Shown: positions 6,446-14,425, counted from the first letter of the stretch. The stretch is 14,425 nucleotides of DNA from DATKWS01 sp035529435 (GCA_035529435.1 DATKWS010000240.1:1-14425); one strand, 5' to 3'. Numbers and translations: made by a program. Notes: a model not told the origin generated them from the sequence alone.

Positions 6446-8737
6446 ATGCATTCTCATTTCAATTTCTCCATCGCTCTTCTGGTCGTCTGTCTCGTGGTCA
6501 TTCTTCCCACCGGCGCACCGGCACGGGACACCGCTCCGCCGCTGCCGGCGGACGGCGGGCGGGACATGCTCGGAATAGTCGTGCTCGATGGGAGCGGCGT
6601 CCACGACACCGGCGAGCTGCTGCTCCACACGGGAAACTGGGGGGTATTCGGCTCCTTCCCCAGCGCCGATACGCCGATCAGCCAGTTCCCGTCTGCCGAG
6701 TGGCCGGCGGGCAGCGGTGTCGAGCACCTGTATATCTCGGGGCTCTGGGTGGGCGCGAGAAAGGGGTGCATGGACGGATTCACGGTGCCCTGCGTCTCGA
6801 CCGCGGCGATCGATATGGAGTTCATGCCGACCGATGATCCGATCGACAGGTTCTATCATTCATACGAAGGTGCCGTGGGTGGGAACCGGCTCCCATCGCC
6901 GTACGCCGATGATGACGGTGACGGCCTCATCGATGAGGACTGGCTCGACGGCCGCGACAACGACGGCGACGGATTGATCGACGAAGACTACGCCGCGATT
7001 TCCGATCAGATGTTCAGCTCCTGGTTCACCGACGATCAGCAGACCGCCATCGACAGGTATCCCGACCACAACCCGATGCACATCACGGTCAGACAGGAGA
7101 GCTACCAGTGGACCGACCCGCGCTTCGACGATTTCGTCGGGATCACCTTCACCATCACGAACACCGGATCGGAGTGCCTGCGCTGGGTCTACTTCGGATT
7201 TTTCGTGGACGGCGATATCGGCCATCGTGGCGGCGATGAATACTGGGAGGACGATGCCGCCGGCTCGTGGCAGGGGATCCGCTGCACCGAGCTCGGCCCG
7301 GCATCCATCAGCATGGGGTACATGTACGACGCCGATGGTGACGGCGGGCAGACGACGAGCTACATCGGCGCCATGATACTGGGGCACCTGACCGATCCCA
7401 CATCGGAGTATGCACCGCACGGAGTCGGCATGACCTCGTTTCAGATTTTTGCCGGCGAGCTGCCGTACGAGAATGGCGGCGATCCGACCAACGACTTTCA
7501 GCGGTACGAGGTCATGGCACGGCGAAGTACCGACCGGAACATGGACACCCCCGACGACTACCGGATCCTGATCAGCACGGGACCGTTCAGTTCGCTCTCC
7601 GCCGGACAATCGCTCGTCTTTCATGTGGGGCTCGTCGCCGGTGACGGCCTCGAGGGGCTGCTCGACAATGCTGCGATGTGCCAGAAGCTCTTCGACGGAC
7701 TGAGGTACGACGTCGATGGAGACCCGATGACCGGCGTCGACCGCCGCGAGACTCCCGTACCCGGCCCGGTGAGCGGCGTCGTCATCGACTCGTGCCGGGC
7801 GGAGCTCAGCAATCCGGCGAGTTGGCCGCGGGGCGTGACCCGCTGGCTGAATACGGACTGCGCCAGGGAGGAGGAGCTGAAGGAGGCGTGCGGGTACGAC
7901 GAGGCGGACAGCCTGCTCTTCCGCACGGGCGTGGCCGGTCGCGAAACGCACGTGAACTGGATCTACGAGCGGCCGGCGGCGCTGCAGGCCGGCCTCGACA
8001 TCAAGCCCGGCTCCTGCCCGAACCCGTTCAACGTCAAGCTGTTCGAGTTCCTGGAGAGCGGAAATCCGAAGAAGGGCGGCGTACTGCCGGTAGCAATCCT
8101 CGGCGGCGAGGAATTCGACGTACATGATATCAACTTCGAGTCGCTTTTACTCGAAGGCGTCGCTCCCCGTCCGCATGGGTGGGGGTACGAGGACGTCTCA
8201 TCGCCCGCTCCCTACGGTGCCGGGTGCGTCTGCTCCGAGTCCGGATCCGACGGTCACACTGATCTCGTGCTGAAGTTCAGCGCTCAGGAAATCGCGGCCG
8301 CGCTGCTCGCGTACGGCGAGCCCGATGCGGGTGAGAACCGCTCGCTGCTCCTGACGGGTATGCTCGAAGACGGCACGCCGTTTGAGGCGTCCGACTGCGT
8401 GCACTTCGTCGGCCCCCCACCGGAGACGGATCGCGGCGGACGCGCAATGCTACAGGGATCGGCGACGCGGCTCTTGGGCGCGACGCCAAACCCGTTCAAT
8501 CCCTTGACAACGATCCGGTACGAGCTCGCCGCTCCCGGGCACGTGACGATCGCCGTCTTTGACGTCGGCGGCAGACTCGTTCGGAACCTCACCGACCGGC
8601 GCATGAACGCGGGGCGCCACGAGGTGCTGTGGGACGGCACGGACGGCGCCGGCAATACCGCGGCCAGCGGTGTCTACTTCTACCGCCTCATGACGCCGGG
8701 ATTCGACGAAACACGCAAGATGGTGCTTTTGCGATGA
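6446..8737 (+). CDS. Secreted multidomain protein with Asp-rich calcium-type motif and FlgD-like C-terminal module (763 aa)
   Basis: The start at 6446 gives a clean signal peptide (MHSHFNFSIALLVVCLVVIL…, cleavage likely after APA, residue 26). Residues ~155-185 hold a tandem DDDGDGLIDEDW … DNDGDGLIDEDY, like thrombospondin type 3 or dockerin calcium loops; further DADGDGG and DVDGDP stretches follow near 295 and 422. The segment between (RFDDFVGITFTITNTG … WVYFGFFVDGDIG, about 225-260) looks beta-sandwich-like. Residues ~517-657 are the uncharacterised 'DIKPGS' domain of many secreted proteins (DIKPGSCPNPFN … VLPVAILG … FDV … DLVLKF … LTGMLEDGTPFEASD). The last ~88 residues are a FlgD-like module (TPNPFNPLTTIRYEL … GRHEVLWDG … KMVLLR). 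No enzyme motif is visible; a surface or matrix protein is most likely. It is divergent from the beta-helix gene and convergent with a kinase relic. Confidence 0.88.
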   Translation: MHSHFNFSIALLVVCLVVILPTGAPARDTAPPLPADGGRDMLGIVVLDGSGVHDTGELLLHTGNWGVFGSFPSADTPISQFPSAEWPAGSGVEHLYISGLWVGARKGCMDGFTVPCVSTAAIDMEFMPTDDPIDRFYHSYEGAVGGNRLPSPYADDDGDGLIDEDWLDGRDNDGDGLIDEDYAAISDQMFSSWFTDDQQTAIDRYPDHNPMHITVRQESYQWTDPRFDDFVGITFTITNTGSECLRWVYFGFFVDGDIGHRGGDEYWEDDAAGSWQGIRCTELGPASISMGYMYDADGDGGQTTSYIGAMILGHLTDPTSEYAPHGVGMTSFQIFAGELPYENGGDPTNDFQRYEVMARRSTDRNMDTPDDYRILISTGPFSSLSAGQSLVFHVGLVAGDGLEGLLDNAAMCQKLFDGLRYDVDGDPMTGVDRRETPVPGPVSGVVIDSCRAELSNPASWPRGVTRWLNTDCAREEELKEACGYDEADSLLFRTGVAGRETHVNWIYERPAALQAGLDIKPGSCPNPFNVKLFEFLESGNPKKGGVLPVAILGGEEFDVHDINFESLLLEGVAPRPHGWGYEDVSSPAPYGAGCVCSESGSDGHTDLVLKFSAQEIAAALLAYGEPDAGENRSLLLTGMLEDGTPFEASDCVHFVGPPPETDRGGRAMLQGSATRLLGATPNPFNPLTTIRYELAAPGHVTIAVFDVGGRLVRNLTDRRMNAGRHEVLWDGTDGAGNTAASGVYFYRLMTPGFDETRKMVLLR
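8717..8737 (+). repeat. Right copy of the 21-bp near-identical inverted repeat (gene 3' end)
   Basis: The last seven codons, including stop, of the plus-strand secreted gene (KMVLLR-stop). They match 1979-1999 in inverted orientation at 19 of 21 bases. With the partner copy they form the outer borders of the divergent gene pair. Confidence 0.6.
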
Positions 8738-8745
8738 TATGGATG

Positions 8746-8769
8746 CGGCTAAGATTTTACTCTTTGCCG
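8746..8769. other. Imperfect hairpin in the convergent gap
   Basis: CGGC-T-AAGA-TTTTAC-TCTT-T-GCCG: two 4-pair stems separated by one T-T mismatch, with a 6-base loop, starting 9 bases after the stop of the plus-strand gene. There is no following T run on either strand, so a classical intrinsic terminator is not supported; it may still end or protect the convergent transcripts. Confidence 0.3.
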
Positions 8770-8775
8770 TGAATT

Positions 8776-8957
8776 CTATGTGAGACGCTCCTTCGCCGCG
8801 GGATCGCGCGTGAACTCCGGGGGGAGGAATTTGAGCGCGACGATGCGGCCAAGCGTCGTGCCGCCAAGCCTCGTGCCTCCGCCTTGTACACGACGCCCAT
8901 CCCCCCCTCACCGAGCTTCTCGAGGATCCGGTAGTGCGATATCGTTTTTCCGATCAT
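8776..8957 (-). pseudogene. Serine/threonine kinase, frameshifted N-terminal relic
   Basis: From ATG at 8957 the frame reads MIGKTISHYRILEKLGEGGM, then GVVYKAE, the same opening as the full kinase upstream (MIGETISHYRILSKLGEGGM). Near 8875 one base is missing relative to the full gene (GAGGCACGAGG where GAGGACACGAGG is expected). After shifting frame the text continues TRLGGTTLGRIVALKFLPPE, then FTRDPAAKERLT and a TAG at 8776. So the glycine loop and catalytic-lysine region (VALK) are readable but out of frame, a 15-bp tandem duplication adds five residues, and everything after KERL is gone. It lies 34 bp after the stop of the full kinase and ends 38 bp from the convergent secreted-protein gene. 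It cannot make a kinase. Confidence 0.88.
8848..8877. repeat. 15-bp tandem duplication inside the kinase relic
   Basis: GCCAAGCGTCGTGCC (8848-8862) is followed at once by GCCAAGCCTCGTGCC (8863-8877), identical at 14 of 15 bases. Removing one copy restores the usual spacing 'TRLGRIVALKFLPPE' seen in this kinase family. Confidence 0.8.
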
Positions 8958-8991
8958 GCGCACCTCAGTCGCTACTCTATCCGCTGTGCGA

Positions 8992-11328
8992 TCATTTTCC
9001 GGTACCGACCTTTTTCATGATATCCTGGTATCGCGGATCCGACTTGAGAAAATCGCACCAGGGGGGCATGAGCGCGGGCATAACCAGAAGGACGTCCCGC
9101 TCTTCGTACCCTTTTTCGAAATACTCGAGCGCCTTCTCGCGATCGCCGAGGGCGCAATACACTTCGGCAATTGCAACGGGCGAATAGTAGCTGTCTCCTA
9201 TCCACTCGAAGAGCTTCTCGAGGGACTCGCGCGCCTCGTCGGTATGCCCGGATAGCGCGTACGCAACAGCGAGAGTCTCCAAGGAGAGGGGAAAGCCCTT
9301 GGCAACTCCCTTCCCGGCCTCTTCGATGGCCTTGGCATACCTTCCCTGCCGCAGGTAGATAGCGGGTTTTCTCAAATAGATCATGGCGACGGAACTGTCG
9401 ATTTCAGTCGCAAGATTGATGTATGTCAAGGCACTGTCATATTCCCCGGAGATCTCATAGCCATAGCTAATGGTGGAGAGTATGACAGGGGATAGAGGAT
9501 CGAGGCTGAGGGCGCGCTTCATTTCCGGAATTCCCTCTTTGAATAATCCCTGACTAGTAAGATAGAATCCGTAAAAGAAATGAGCCAGGGCAAGGTTCGG
9601 ATCGAGCTCGATCGCCCGCTTGTAGTACTTTTCGGCGCCCCTGACGTCCCATTCATAGCAGAACTTCACGTCGGCGATGAGCAACAAGCCTTCTGTCAGC
9701 GTCGGATCGAGGGCCATGGCCTTTTCGGTATATGCCCTCACCTTCGGCCATGCCTCACGCGGAGGCTGCACCCCCATGCTCCCCATGATGTCGTATGCCT
9801 TCGCCATGCCCGCGTACGCCGGAGCATACATCGAGTCTATGTCGATCGCCTGCTGAAAATATTGAATGCTCTTGTACCAGTCGGCCGGCGTCGTCTTGGC
9901 CCAAAAGTAATTCCCCTTGAGATACGCTTCGTGAGCCTCGGGATTCACGACCCGGGCACTGGCCAGCCGCTCCTGCTCCGCCGGCGTCACCGCAACCTTG
10001 ATCTCCCGCGCGATCGCCCGGGCAACCTCGCTCTGAAGGAGCAGCACGTTCTCGAGGGTGCGCGTAAAATCATCCGCCCAGAGGTGCTTTTCGGGACGGG
10101 CCGCGATGAGCTGCGCCGTGATACGAACGTCGTTGTCGGCCCTGAGGACCGAGCCTTCGACGATCGCGTCGACGCCGAGCTCGCGCGCGATCTGAGGTAC
10201 CGTCTTGGGGCTATCCTTGTACTGCATTACCGATGTTCTCGAGATCACGCGGAGCGCCTTGATCTGCGAGAGCTCCTTGATGATCGCCTCCGTCATCCCG
10301 TCGGAGAAATACTCCTCTCCCGGATCGGCTGACATGTTCCGGAACGGAAGCACGGCGAGCGATGCGATCGCTTTCTCGTGGGGCTTGGTGAGATACGGCC
10401 TCCCCAGAATGAAAGCGAGACCCACAAAGACGATCACCGCGGCGAGCCCGATCCACACGCGCGGTCCCAGAGCTCGGCGGGCAGGCGCCAATGTAGCCTT
10501 TGTTGCCGTGCGCAGCTCTTCGCGCAGTACATCGAGATCGGCCGCGACATCGCCCATGCGCTGATACCGTTCGGAGGGATCCTTGGCCAGCGCCTTCTCC
10601 ACGATCTCTCCCAGCTTCCTTGGCGCATCGGGCCGAATGTCTGTGAGCGGCGCCGGCGCCTCATTGAGGATCGAATACATCATCGTCTGCTCGTACTCAC
10701 CCTTGAACGGGAGCCGGCCCGTCAGCATCTCGTAGAGCACGGCGCCGAGCGACCAGATGTCGGTTCGATGATCCATAGCATCGCCGCGCACCTGCTCGGG
10801 GGACATGTAGGCCACGGTGCCGAGGGTCGACGAGGTCTTCGTCAGCCCGACCTGCCCCGCCAGCTTGGCGAGGCCGAAATCGAGGATCTTCGCGACCCCG
10901 TCTTTCGTGATGACGATGTTCGCGGGCTTGATGTCGCGGTGGACGATCCCCCCGGCATGCGCCTTGGCGAGCCCCTGCCCGACCTGCAGCGCGATCCGGA
11001 CCGCCTCTTCCAGGGGGAGGAGCCCTCTCCTGATCCGCTCCTTGAGCGTCTCCCCCTCGTAGTACGCCATGCAGATGAAGAGCTGTCCCTCGGCCGTTTC
11101 ATCTATCTCGTGAACGGTGCAGATGTTCGGATGATCGAGCGCCGAGGCGGCCTGCGCCTCGCGTATGAAGCGCTCCTTCGCCTCGGGGTCTCGCGTGAGC
11201 TCGGGAGGCAGGAACTTGAGCGCGACCGAACGCTTGAGCTTCGTGTCCTCGGCCCTGTACACCACCCCCATCCCTCCCTCGCCGAGCTTCGAGAGGATCC
11301 GGTAATGGGATATCGTTTCCCCTATCAT
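8992..11328 (-). CDS. Membrane-anchored serine/threonine protein kinase with TolB/FlgO-like and TPR domains (778 aa)
   Basis: The ATG at 11328 is chosen: GGGGG lies 5 bases upstream and the protein then begins MIGETISHYRI, like the relic downstream; the TTG at 11352 is the alternative. The Hanks-type kinase domain (about 8-270) has the glycine loop GEGGMG (16-21), VALK lysine 38, an alpha-C glutamate near 57, HRDIKPAN (130-137), DFG (150-152) and GTVAYMSPEQ. All catalytic residues are present, so it should be active and transfer phosphate from ATP to Ser/Thr. A single membrane helix follows (about 290-309, WIGLAAVIVFVGLAFIL). Beyond it lie a TolB/FlgO-like domain (about 321-447, SLAVLPFRNMSADPGEEYFS) and TPR repeats to the end. 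By topology those are probably outside the cytoplasm and act as a sensor or binding part. It has its own likely promoter; partners and substrates are unknown. Confidence 0.93.
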   Translation of the reverse strand: MIGETISHYRILSKLGEGGMGVVYRAEDTKLKRSVALKFLPPELTRDPEAKERFIREAQAASALDHPNICTVHEIDETAEGQLFICMAYYEGETLKERIRRGLLPLEEAVRIALQVGQGLAKAHAGGIVHRDIKPANIVITKDGVAKILDFGLAKLAGQVGLTKTSSTLGTVAYMSPEQVRGDAMDHRTDIWSLGAVLYEMLTGRLPFKGEYEQTMMYSILNEAPAPLTDIRPDAPRKLGEIVEKALAKDPSERYQRMGDVAADLDVLREELRTATKATLAPARRALGPRVWIGLAAVIVFVGLAFILGRPYLTKPHEKAIASLAVLPFRNMSADPGEEYFSDGMTEAIIKELSQIKALRVISRTSVMQYKDSPKTVPQIARELGVDAIVEGSVLRADNDVRITAQLIAARPEKHLWADDFTRTLENVLLLQSEVARAIAREIKVAVTPAEQERLASARVVNPEAHEAYLKGNYFWAKTTPADWYKSIQYFQQAIDIDSMYAPAYAGMAKAYDIMGSMGVQPPREAWPKVRAYTEKAMALDPTLTEGLLLIADVKFCYEWDVRGAEKYYKRAIELDPNLALAHFFYGFYLTSQGLFKEGIPEMKRALSLDPLSPVILSTISYGYEISGEYDSALTYINLATEIDSSVAMIYLRKPAIYLRQGRYAKAIEEAGKGVAKGFPLSLETLAVAYALSGHTDEARESLEKLFEWIGDSYYSPVAIAEVYCALGDREKALEYFEKGYEERDVLLVMPALMPPWCDFLKSDPRYQDIMKKVGTGK

Positions 11329-11402
11329 CGCTACCCCCAGAAGGTGGGACAAACCTCCACCTCATCGGGCATTCCCCCGAGAATTTCATCAAGCCGGTAC
11401 CG

Positions 11403-11411
11403 ATTCTAGCA
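11403..11411 (-). promoter_or_regulatory. Extended -10 promoter for the membrane-anchored kinase
   Basis: The minus strand reads TGC-TAGAAT, a TGn-extended -10 with five of six matches to TATAAT, about 75 bp upstream of the ATG at 11328 and after the stop of the upstream gene. No clear -35. A small AGGTGG/CCACCT pair (11342-11347 and 11357-11362) could form a hairpin in the leader. Confidence 0.35.
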
Positions 11412-11442
11412 GAACAGCTGATAGATAATGAAATGTTTCTTT

Positions 11443-12567
11443 CTATATATACCGCGCCCAGCCACCTGGGTGTGAAGCTTTGTACCGTCGATACCGGAGA
11501 CAGAAGGGATAGAGGAATACCAGAACGGCCACCGTCGCCAGATACGTGGTCCCCAATCCCATTTCCAAATGGAGGTTCAAGCCCCTCGCCGACAATTCCA
11601 GAAGCACTATGTGCAGAACGTAGAAGAAGAACGCCGTCTGACCGAAAACGAGTATCGGATTCCAGAGCCGTACCGCCCCGTGGGCTTTACCCTGCAGCCT
11701 GAATAACAGAGCGAGAATGATACCGGTCAATCCGAGCTCCAGCGTCATAAACGACAAGCTCGGAGGATATTTGCTGACATGAAGCCATTGGATGAGAGAA
11801 CCGTTATCCCGGAGGAGCGACATATTCCCGTAGCTATTCAAGCCTCGTACGATTCCGAACACGATCAATGAAGCCGCGCCGCTCACCATGAGCACCCTCT
11901 CGGCCGACCATCGGGTCGATCCGGAGTCTCTGATGCGAAGCAGTCTTTTCCCAAACACGAAGCCCAGAATCATCACCGCGAGCCAGGGAAACACGGGATA
12001 CGGGACAATAAGGTGAGGCAGCAAGCCGCCGTGAATCATCAAGACGCCGATCACCGTCGGCTGATCGTTGTTGAGACTGAGCAGGACTCCGATCAAGAGC
12101 TCACCGAGAAGCAAGAAGCCTATGGATGTCCCTAAGAGCCAGGCCGCCCTCAGACGCCGCAACGGGATCATCAATACGAGCGATATGCCGATTGCATAGA
12201 GGACCTGAAGCATGATCGAACCGTAGCCCCAGAACCGTGAAATGAGGATGGTATCGAGCAGCGCGATAATAGCTCCCCGCGTCAGCAGATAGCGATCGAT
12301 GGAGGCGTTCGACTCGCCGGCTCTCGCCCGCCGTTCCAGGCTCAGGGCGAGGGCCGTCCCGGCGAGAAACAGAAACGCCGGCGCACAGATATGTGTAATC
12401 CACCTCGTGAAGAACTGAAACGCGGGGAGTCTCATGCCGGCTTTATAGAAAAACGCCGAGTCGGTGAAGAGCCGATCCTTATTGAAGGCTCCGGAGGCAT
12501 GGTCGACGGCCATCAGGACCATGGCGATACCACGCATCCAGTCCAGCGCGACGTAGCGGTGCTTCAT
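11443..12567 (-). CDS. Multi-pass membrane acyltransferase, DUF1624 / HGSNAT-catalytic-domain-like (374 aa)
   Basis: The N-terminus YVALDWMRGIAMVLMAVDHA is the signature of the DUF1624 (heparan-alpha-glucosaminide N-acetyltransferase catalytic) family, including the family's DH pair in the first membrane helix. Other matching blocks are THICAPAFLFLAGTALAL (58-75), HVSKYPPSLSF (263-273) and GQTAFFFYVLHI (309-320). About ten hydrophobic helices span the length, usual for the family, and the tail is basic. Family members are thought to pass an acyl group across or at the membrane to a sugar or similar acceptor; the acceptor here is unknown. The start lies 11 bp after the stop of the upstream kinase with no good ribosome site of its own, suggesting one transcript and translational coupling. 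This makes a membrane or envelope modification under the same control as the kinase plausible. Confidence 0.85.
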   Translation of the reverse strand: MKHRYVALDWMRGIAMVLMAVDHASGAFNKDRLFTDSAFFYKAGMRLPAFQFFTRWITHICAPAFLFLAGTALALSLERRARAGESNASIDRYLLTRGAIIALLDTILISRFWGYGSIMLQVLYAIGISLVLMIPLRRLRAAWLLGTSIGFLLLGELLIGVLLSLNNDQPTVIGVLMIHGGLLPHLIVPYPVFPWLAVMILGFVFGKRLLRIRDSGSTRWSAERVLMVSGAASLIVFGIVRGLNSYGNMSLLRDNGSLIQWLHVSKYPPSLSFMTLELGLTGIILALLFRLQGKAHGAVRLWNPILVFGQTAFFFYVLHIVLLELSARGLNLHLEMGLGTTYLATVAVLVFLYPFCLRYRRYKASHPGGWARYI

Positions 12568-12578
12568 ACGTGGCCCGC

Positions 12579-14425
12579 TCAGGGCTCCAGATTCATCTTC
12601 CGCAGCAGGGCCTGGTAGCGCGGGTATCCCCAGACGGGGCTCAGCAGCAGGTGCTCGGACCGAATGATGCTGACCACGAGCACATCACGCTCCTCGACGC
12701 CCTTCTCCAGCCATTCTATGACTTGATCCGACTCTCCCAGGCCCGAATAAACCAATGCCATCGCGAAGGGAGATATATAATCTGTCCGGCTTCGCGCCAT
12801 CAACTTCTCCAAGAGTGCTTCGGCCTCGATACGCCTGCCCGCGCGCCCGTACGCCATCCCAAGCGCTCCGAGCGTCGGCGCATTGCGCCCGGAAAGCTCG
12901 CAAGCCTTCTGGGCCTCGGCAATCGAATCTTCGAACTTTCTCATTTGCCCGTACGCGATGGCAAGCAGCCAATGGGGCCGCCAAAGACTCGGGTCCAGTT
13001 CGATCGCACGCTCGTACTGCGCGATCGCCAGATCATGCTGTTGCATGGAGTTATACACAACTCCCAGCCAGGCATTGTAGTTCGGGGATAGCGGATCCAG
13101 TTTCACGGCCTGTTGGACTTGCAGCAATGCTTCGTCCGACCGCCCCATCGGACGGAGAAACCAAAATCCATAGCTGTAGCGGACGATCGGAGACGCCGGA
13201 TTGAGTTCCAGGGCGCAACGAAATTCTCGCTCCGCGCCTGTCCAATCAAAGTCGAAGATTCCCCGGACGATCCCCAACATGCTGTGCGCCTCGGCAAGCG
13301 TGTCATCCCGCCTGAGGGCCTCCAGTGCCGCCGATTTGGTTTTGAGAAGATCCTCTCTCGGGTGCCTGAAGCTCCAAAGGGAGGTAAAGAAACAGAACTC
13401 CGCTATCCCCGCGTAAGCCAGCGCGTAGTCCGGGTCGACCGCGATAGCCTGTTCCAGATACTCCTTGCCCTTCATGAGTGACTCCGGGGTCATCCTGAGC
13501 ACACAATGGCGGCCCCTCAGGAACAGGTGGTACGCTTCCATGTTTTCCGTGTGCCGTTTCACCAGCGGCCGGTCCCCCGAGAGGCGCAGCCGCAGCTTCT
13601 CCACGATGGCCTGGGAGATCTCGTCCTGAATGGCGAAGACATCCGTCATCTCCCGGTCGAAGCGCTGGCTCCACAGGTGGTACCCGTCGCTCGCCTTGAC
13701 GAGCTGCGCCGTCACACGGAGGCGATTACCCGCTCTACGTACGCTGCCTTCCAGGATGTGCTCGACGTTGAGCCGCGCGCCGATTTCACGCACGTCCGCA
13801 TCCTTGCCGCGGAAGGAGAAGGCCGAGGTCCGCGCCATCACCCGTAGCCCCGGCACCTGCGTCAGGGCGTCGATGATGTCCTCGGTCAGGCCGTCGCTGA
13901 AGTACTCGTTCTCCTTGTCCGCGCTCAGGTTCGCAAACGGCAGCACGGCGATCGAGGGGATCGTCTTCGCCTCATCGCGGTTGGCATCCGTGGCTCCGGA
14001 TTCGAATCGTCTCTTCAATGATTGCAGGGCACCGACGAGCTCCGCCGCCGTCTGGAACCGCCCGTTCGCATCCTTGGCCAGCGTCTTTTCGATGAGGCGT
14101 TCCACTTCAACAGGCACATCGGGCCGAAGGTTTCGAATCGCTCTCGGAGCTTCGTTCACGATCGTATAGCTCACTGCCTGCTCGTAGTCCCCCCCGAAGG
14201 GCGTCTCGCCGGTGGTCATCTCGTACAACACGACCCCCAGGGCCCAGATGTCAGAGCGGTGATCGATGTCGTCGCCTTTCAGTTGCTCGGGCGACATGTA
14301 GCTCACGGTACCCGCTGTCGCTGCGGTTCTCGTCAGTTTCGTCCGCCCGCCGAGCTTGGCGAGCCCGAAGTCAACGATCTTCACGAGGCCGTCTTTCGTG
14401 ATGAGGACATTCGCCGGCTTGATGT
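12579..14425 (-). CDS. Serine/threonine protein kinase with TolB/FlgO-like and TPR domains, 5' end outside window (614 aa visible)
   Basis: The frame runs off the window edge; the first visible residues are IKPANVLITKDGLVKIVDFG, so the glycine loop, catalytic lysine and HRD aspartate are not in view. DFG, GTVSYMSPEQ and SDIWALGVVLYEM are intact, so this is the C-terminal half of an active-looking Hanks-type kinase domain (to about visible residue 140). A TolB/FlgO-like domain follows (about 157-278, SIAVLPFANLSADKENEYFS), then TPR-type repeats (about 290-610). It is clearly a paralogue of the complete kinase downstream (shared YFSDG-TE, EGSVxRA, RITAQL/RVTAQL, EERDVL, PRYQ). Unlike that one, the linker between kinase and TolB-like parts is polar (SLKRRFESGATDANRDEAKT) with no membrane helix, so it should be wholly cytoplasmic. 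It probably forms an operon with the membrane acyltransferase 11 bp downstream. Confidence 0.92.
   Translation of the reverse strand, partial: IKPANVLITKDGLVKIVDFGLAKLGGRTKLTRTAATAGTVSYMSPEQLKGDDIDHRSDIWALGVVLYEMTTGETPFGGDYEQAVSYTIVNEAPRAIRNLRPDVPVEVERLIEKTLAKDANGRFQTAAELVGALQSLKRRFESGATDANRDEAKTIPSIAVLPFANLSADKENEYFSDGLTEDIIDALTQVPGLRVMARTSAFSFRGKDADVREIGARLNVEHILEGSVRRAGNRLRVTAQLVKASDGYHLWSQRFDREMTDVFAIQDEISQAIVEKLRLRLSGDRPLVKRHTENMEAYHLFLRGRHCVLRMTPESLMKGKEYLEQAIAVDPDYALAYAGIAEFCFFTSLWSFRHPREDLLKTKSAALEALRRDDTLAEAHSMLGIVRGIFDFDWTGAEREFRCALELNPASPIVRYSYGFWFLRPMGRSDEALLQVQQAVKLDPLSPNYNAWLGVVYNSMQQHDLAIAQYERAIELDPSLWRPHWLLAIAYGQMRKFEDSIAEAQKACELSGRNAPTLGALGMAYGRAGRRIEAEALLEKLMARSRTDYISPFAMALVYSGLGESDQVIEWLEKGVEERDVLVVSIIRSEHLLLSPVWGYPRYQALLRKMNLEP

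Noticed and set aside
6860..8125. 421-residue minus-strand open frame
   Set aside because: Antisense shadow of the plus-strand secreted protein, which has signal peptide and recognised domains; the antisense text has none.
10378..11409. Plus-strand open frames opposite the kinases (10378-11409, 9580-10332, 12570-13091)
   Set aside because: Antisense shadows of well-supported kinase genes with complete motifs.

Overview
The window looks like a piece of a GC-rich bacterial chromosome from the FCB side of the tree (Eisenbacteria, Krumholzibacteriota or Zixibacteria-like lineages are my best guess). The evidence is two secreted proteins with FlgD-like 'YPNPFNP…' C-terminal modules ending in the same KMVLLR, and serine/threonine kinases of the kinase + TolB/FlgO-like + TPR type. 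The lineage is inferred from protein style; no rRNA or tRNA gene is present.

Left part (1-1980), AT-richer and eroded: a 59-residue conserved hypothetical protein, the last ~50 codons of an IS3-type transposase, a small secreted six-cysteine protein with its own extended -10 promoter and an inverted repeat near its start site, a stretch with no convincing gene, and the C-terminal 63 codons of a nucleotidyltransferase-like gene. All are on the minus strand.

Middle part (1979-8737): a divergent pair of large secreted-protein genes. The minus-strand gene (1389 aa) has a signal peptide, two tandem beta-helix blocks, a CARDB-like domain, a seven-repeat FG-GAP-like propeller and a FlgD-like C-terminal module. 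The plus-strand gene (763 aa) has a signal peptide, a tandem Asp-rich calcium-type motif, a 'DIKPGS' domain and a FlgD-like module. A strong extended -10 promoter for the minus-strand gene lies between them. The pair is bounded on each side by a truncated gene: the nucleotidyltransferase relic begins inside the stop codon of one, and a kinase relic ends 38 bp from the stop of the other. The two 3' ends form a near-identical 21-bp inverted repeat.

Right part (8776-14425), all minus strand: a kinase gene cut by the window edge, a DUF1624/HGSNAT-like multi-pass membrane acyltransferase 11 bp downstream of it (probably one operon), a second complete kinase with its own likely promoter, and a frameshifted N-terminal relic of a third kinase. 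The complete kinase has a membrane span between its kinase and sensor-like parts; the partial one does not. I read this part as a paralogous signalling cluster with gene decay at its end, into or beside which the secreted-protein pair was placed. I found no CRISPR array, RNA gene or intact mobile element.
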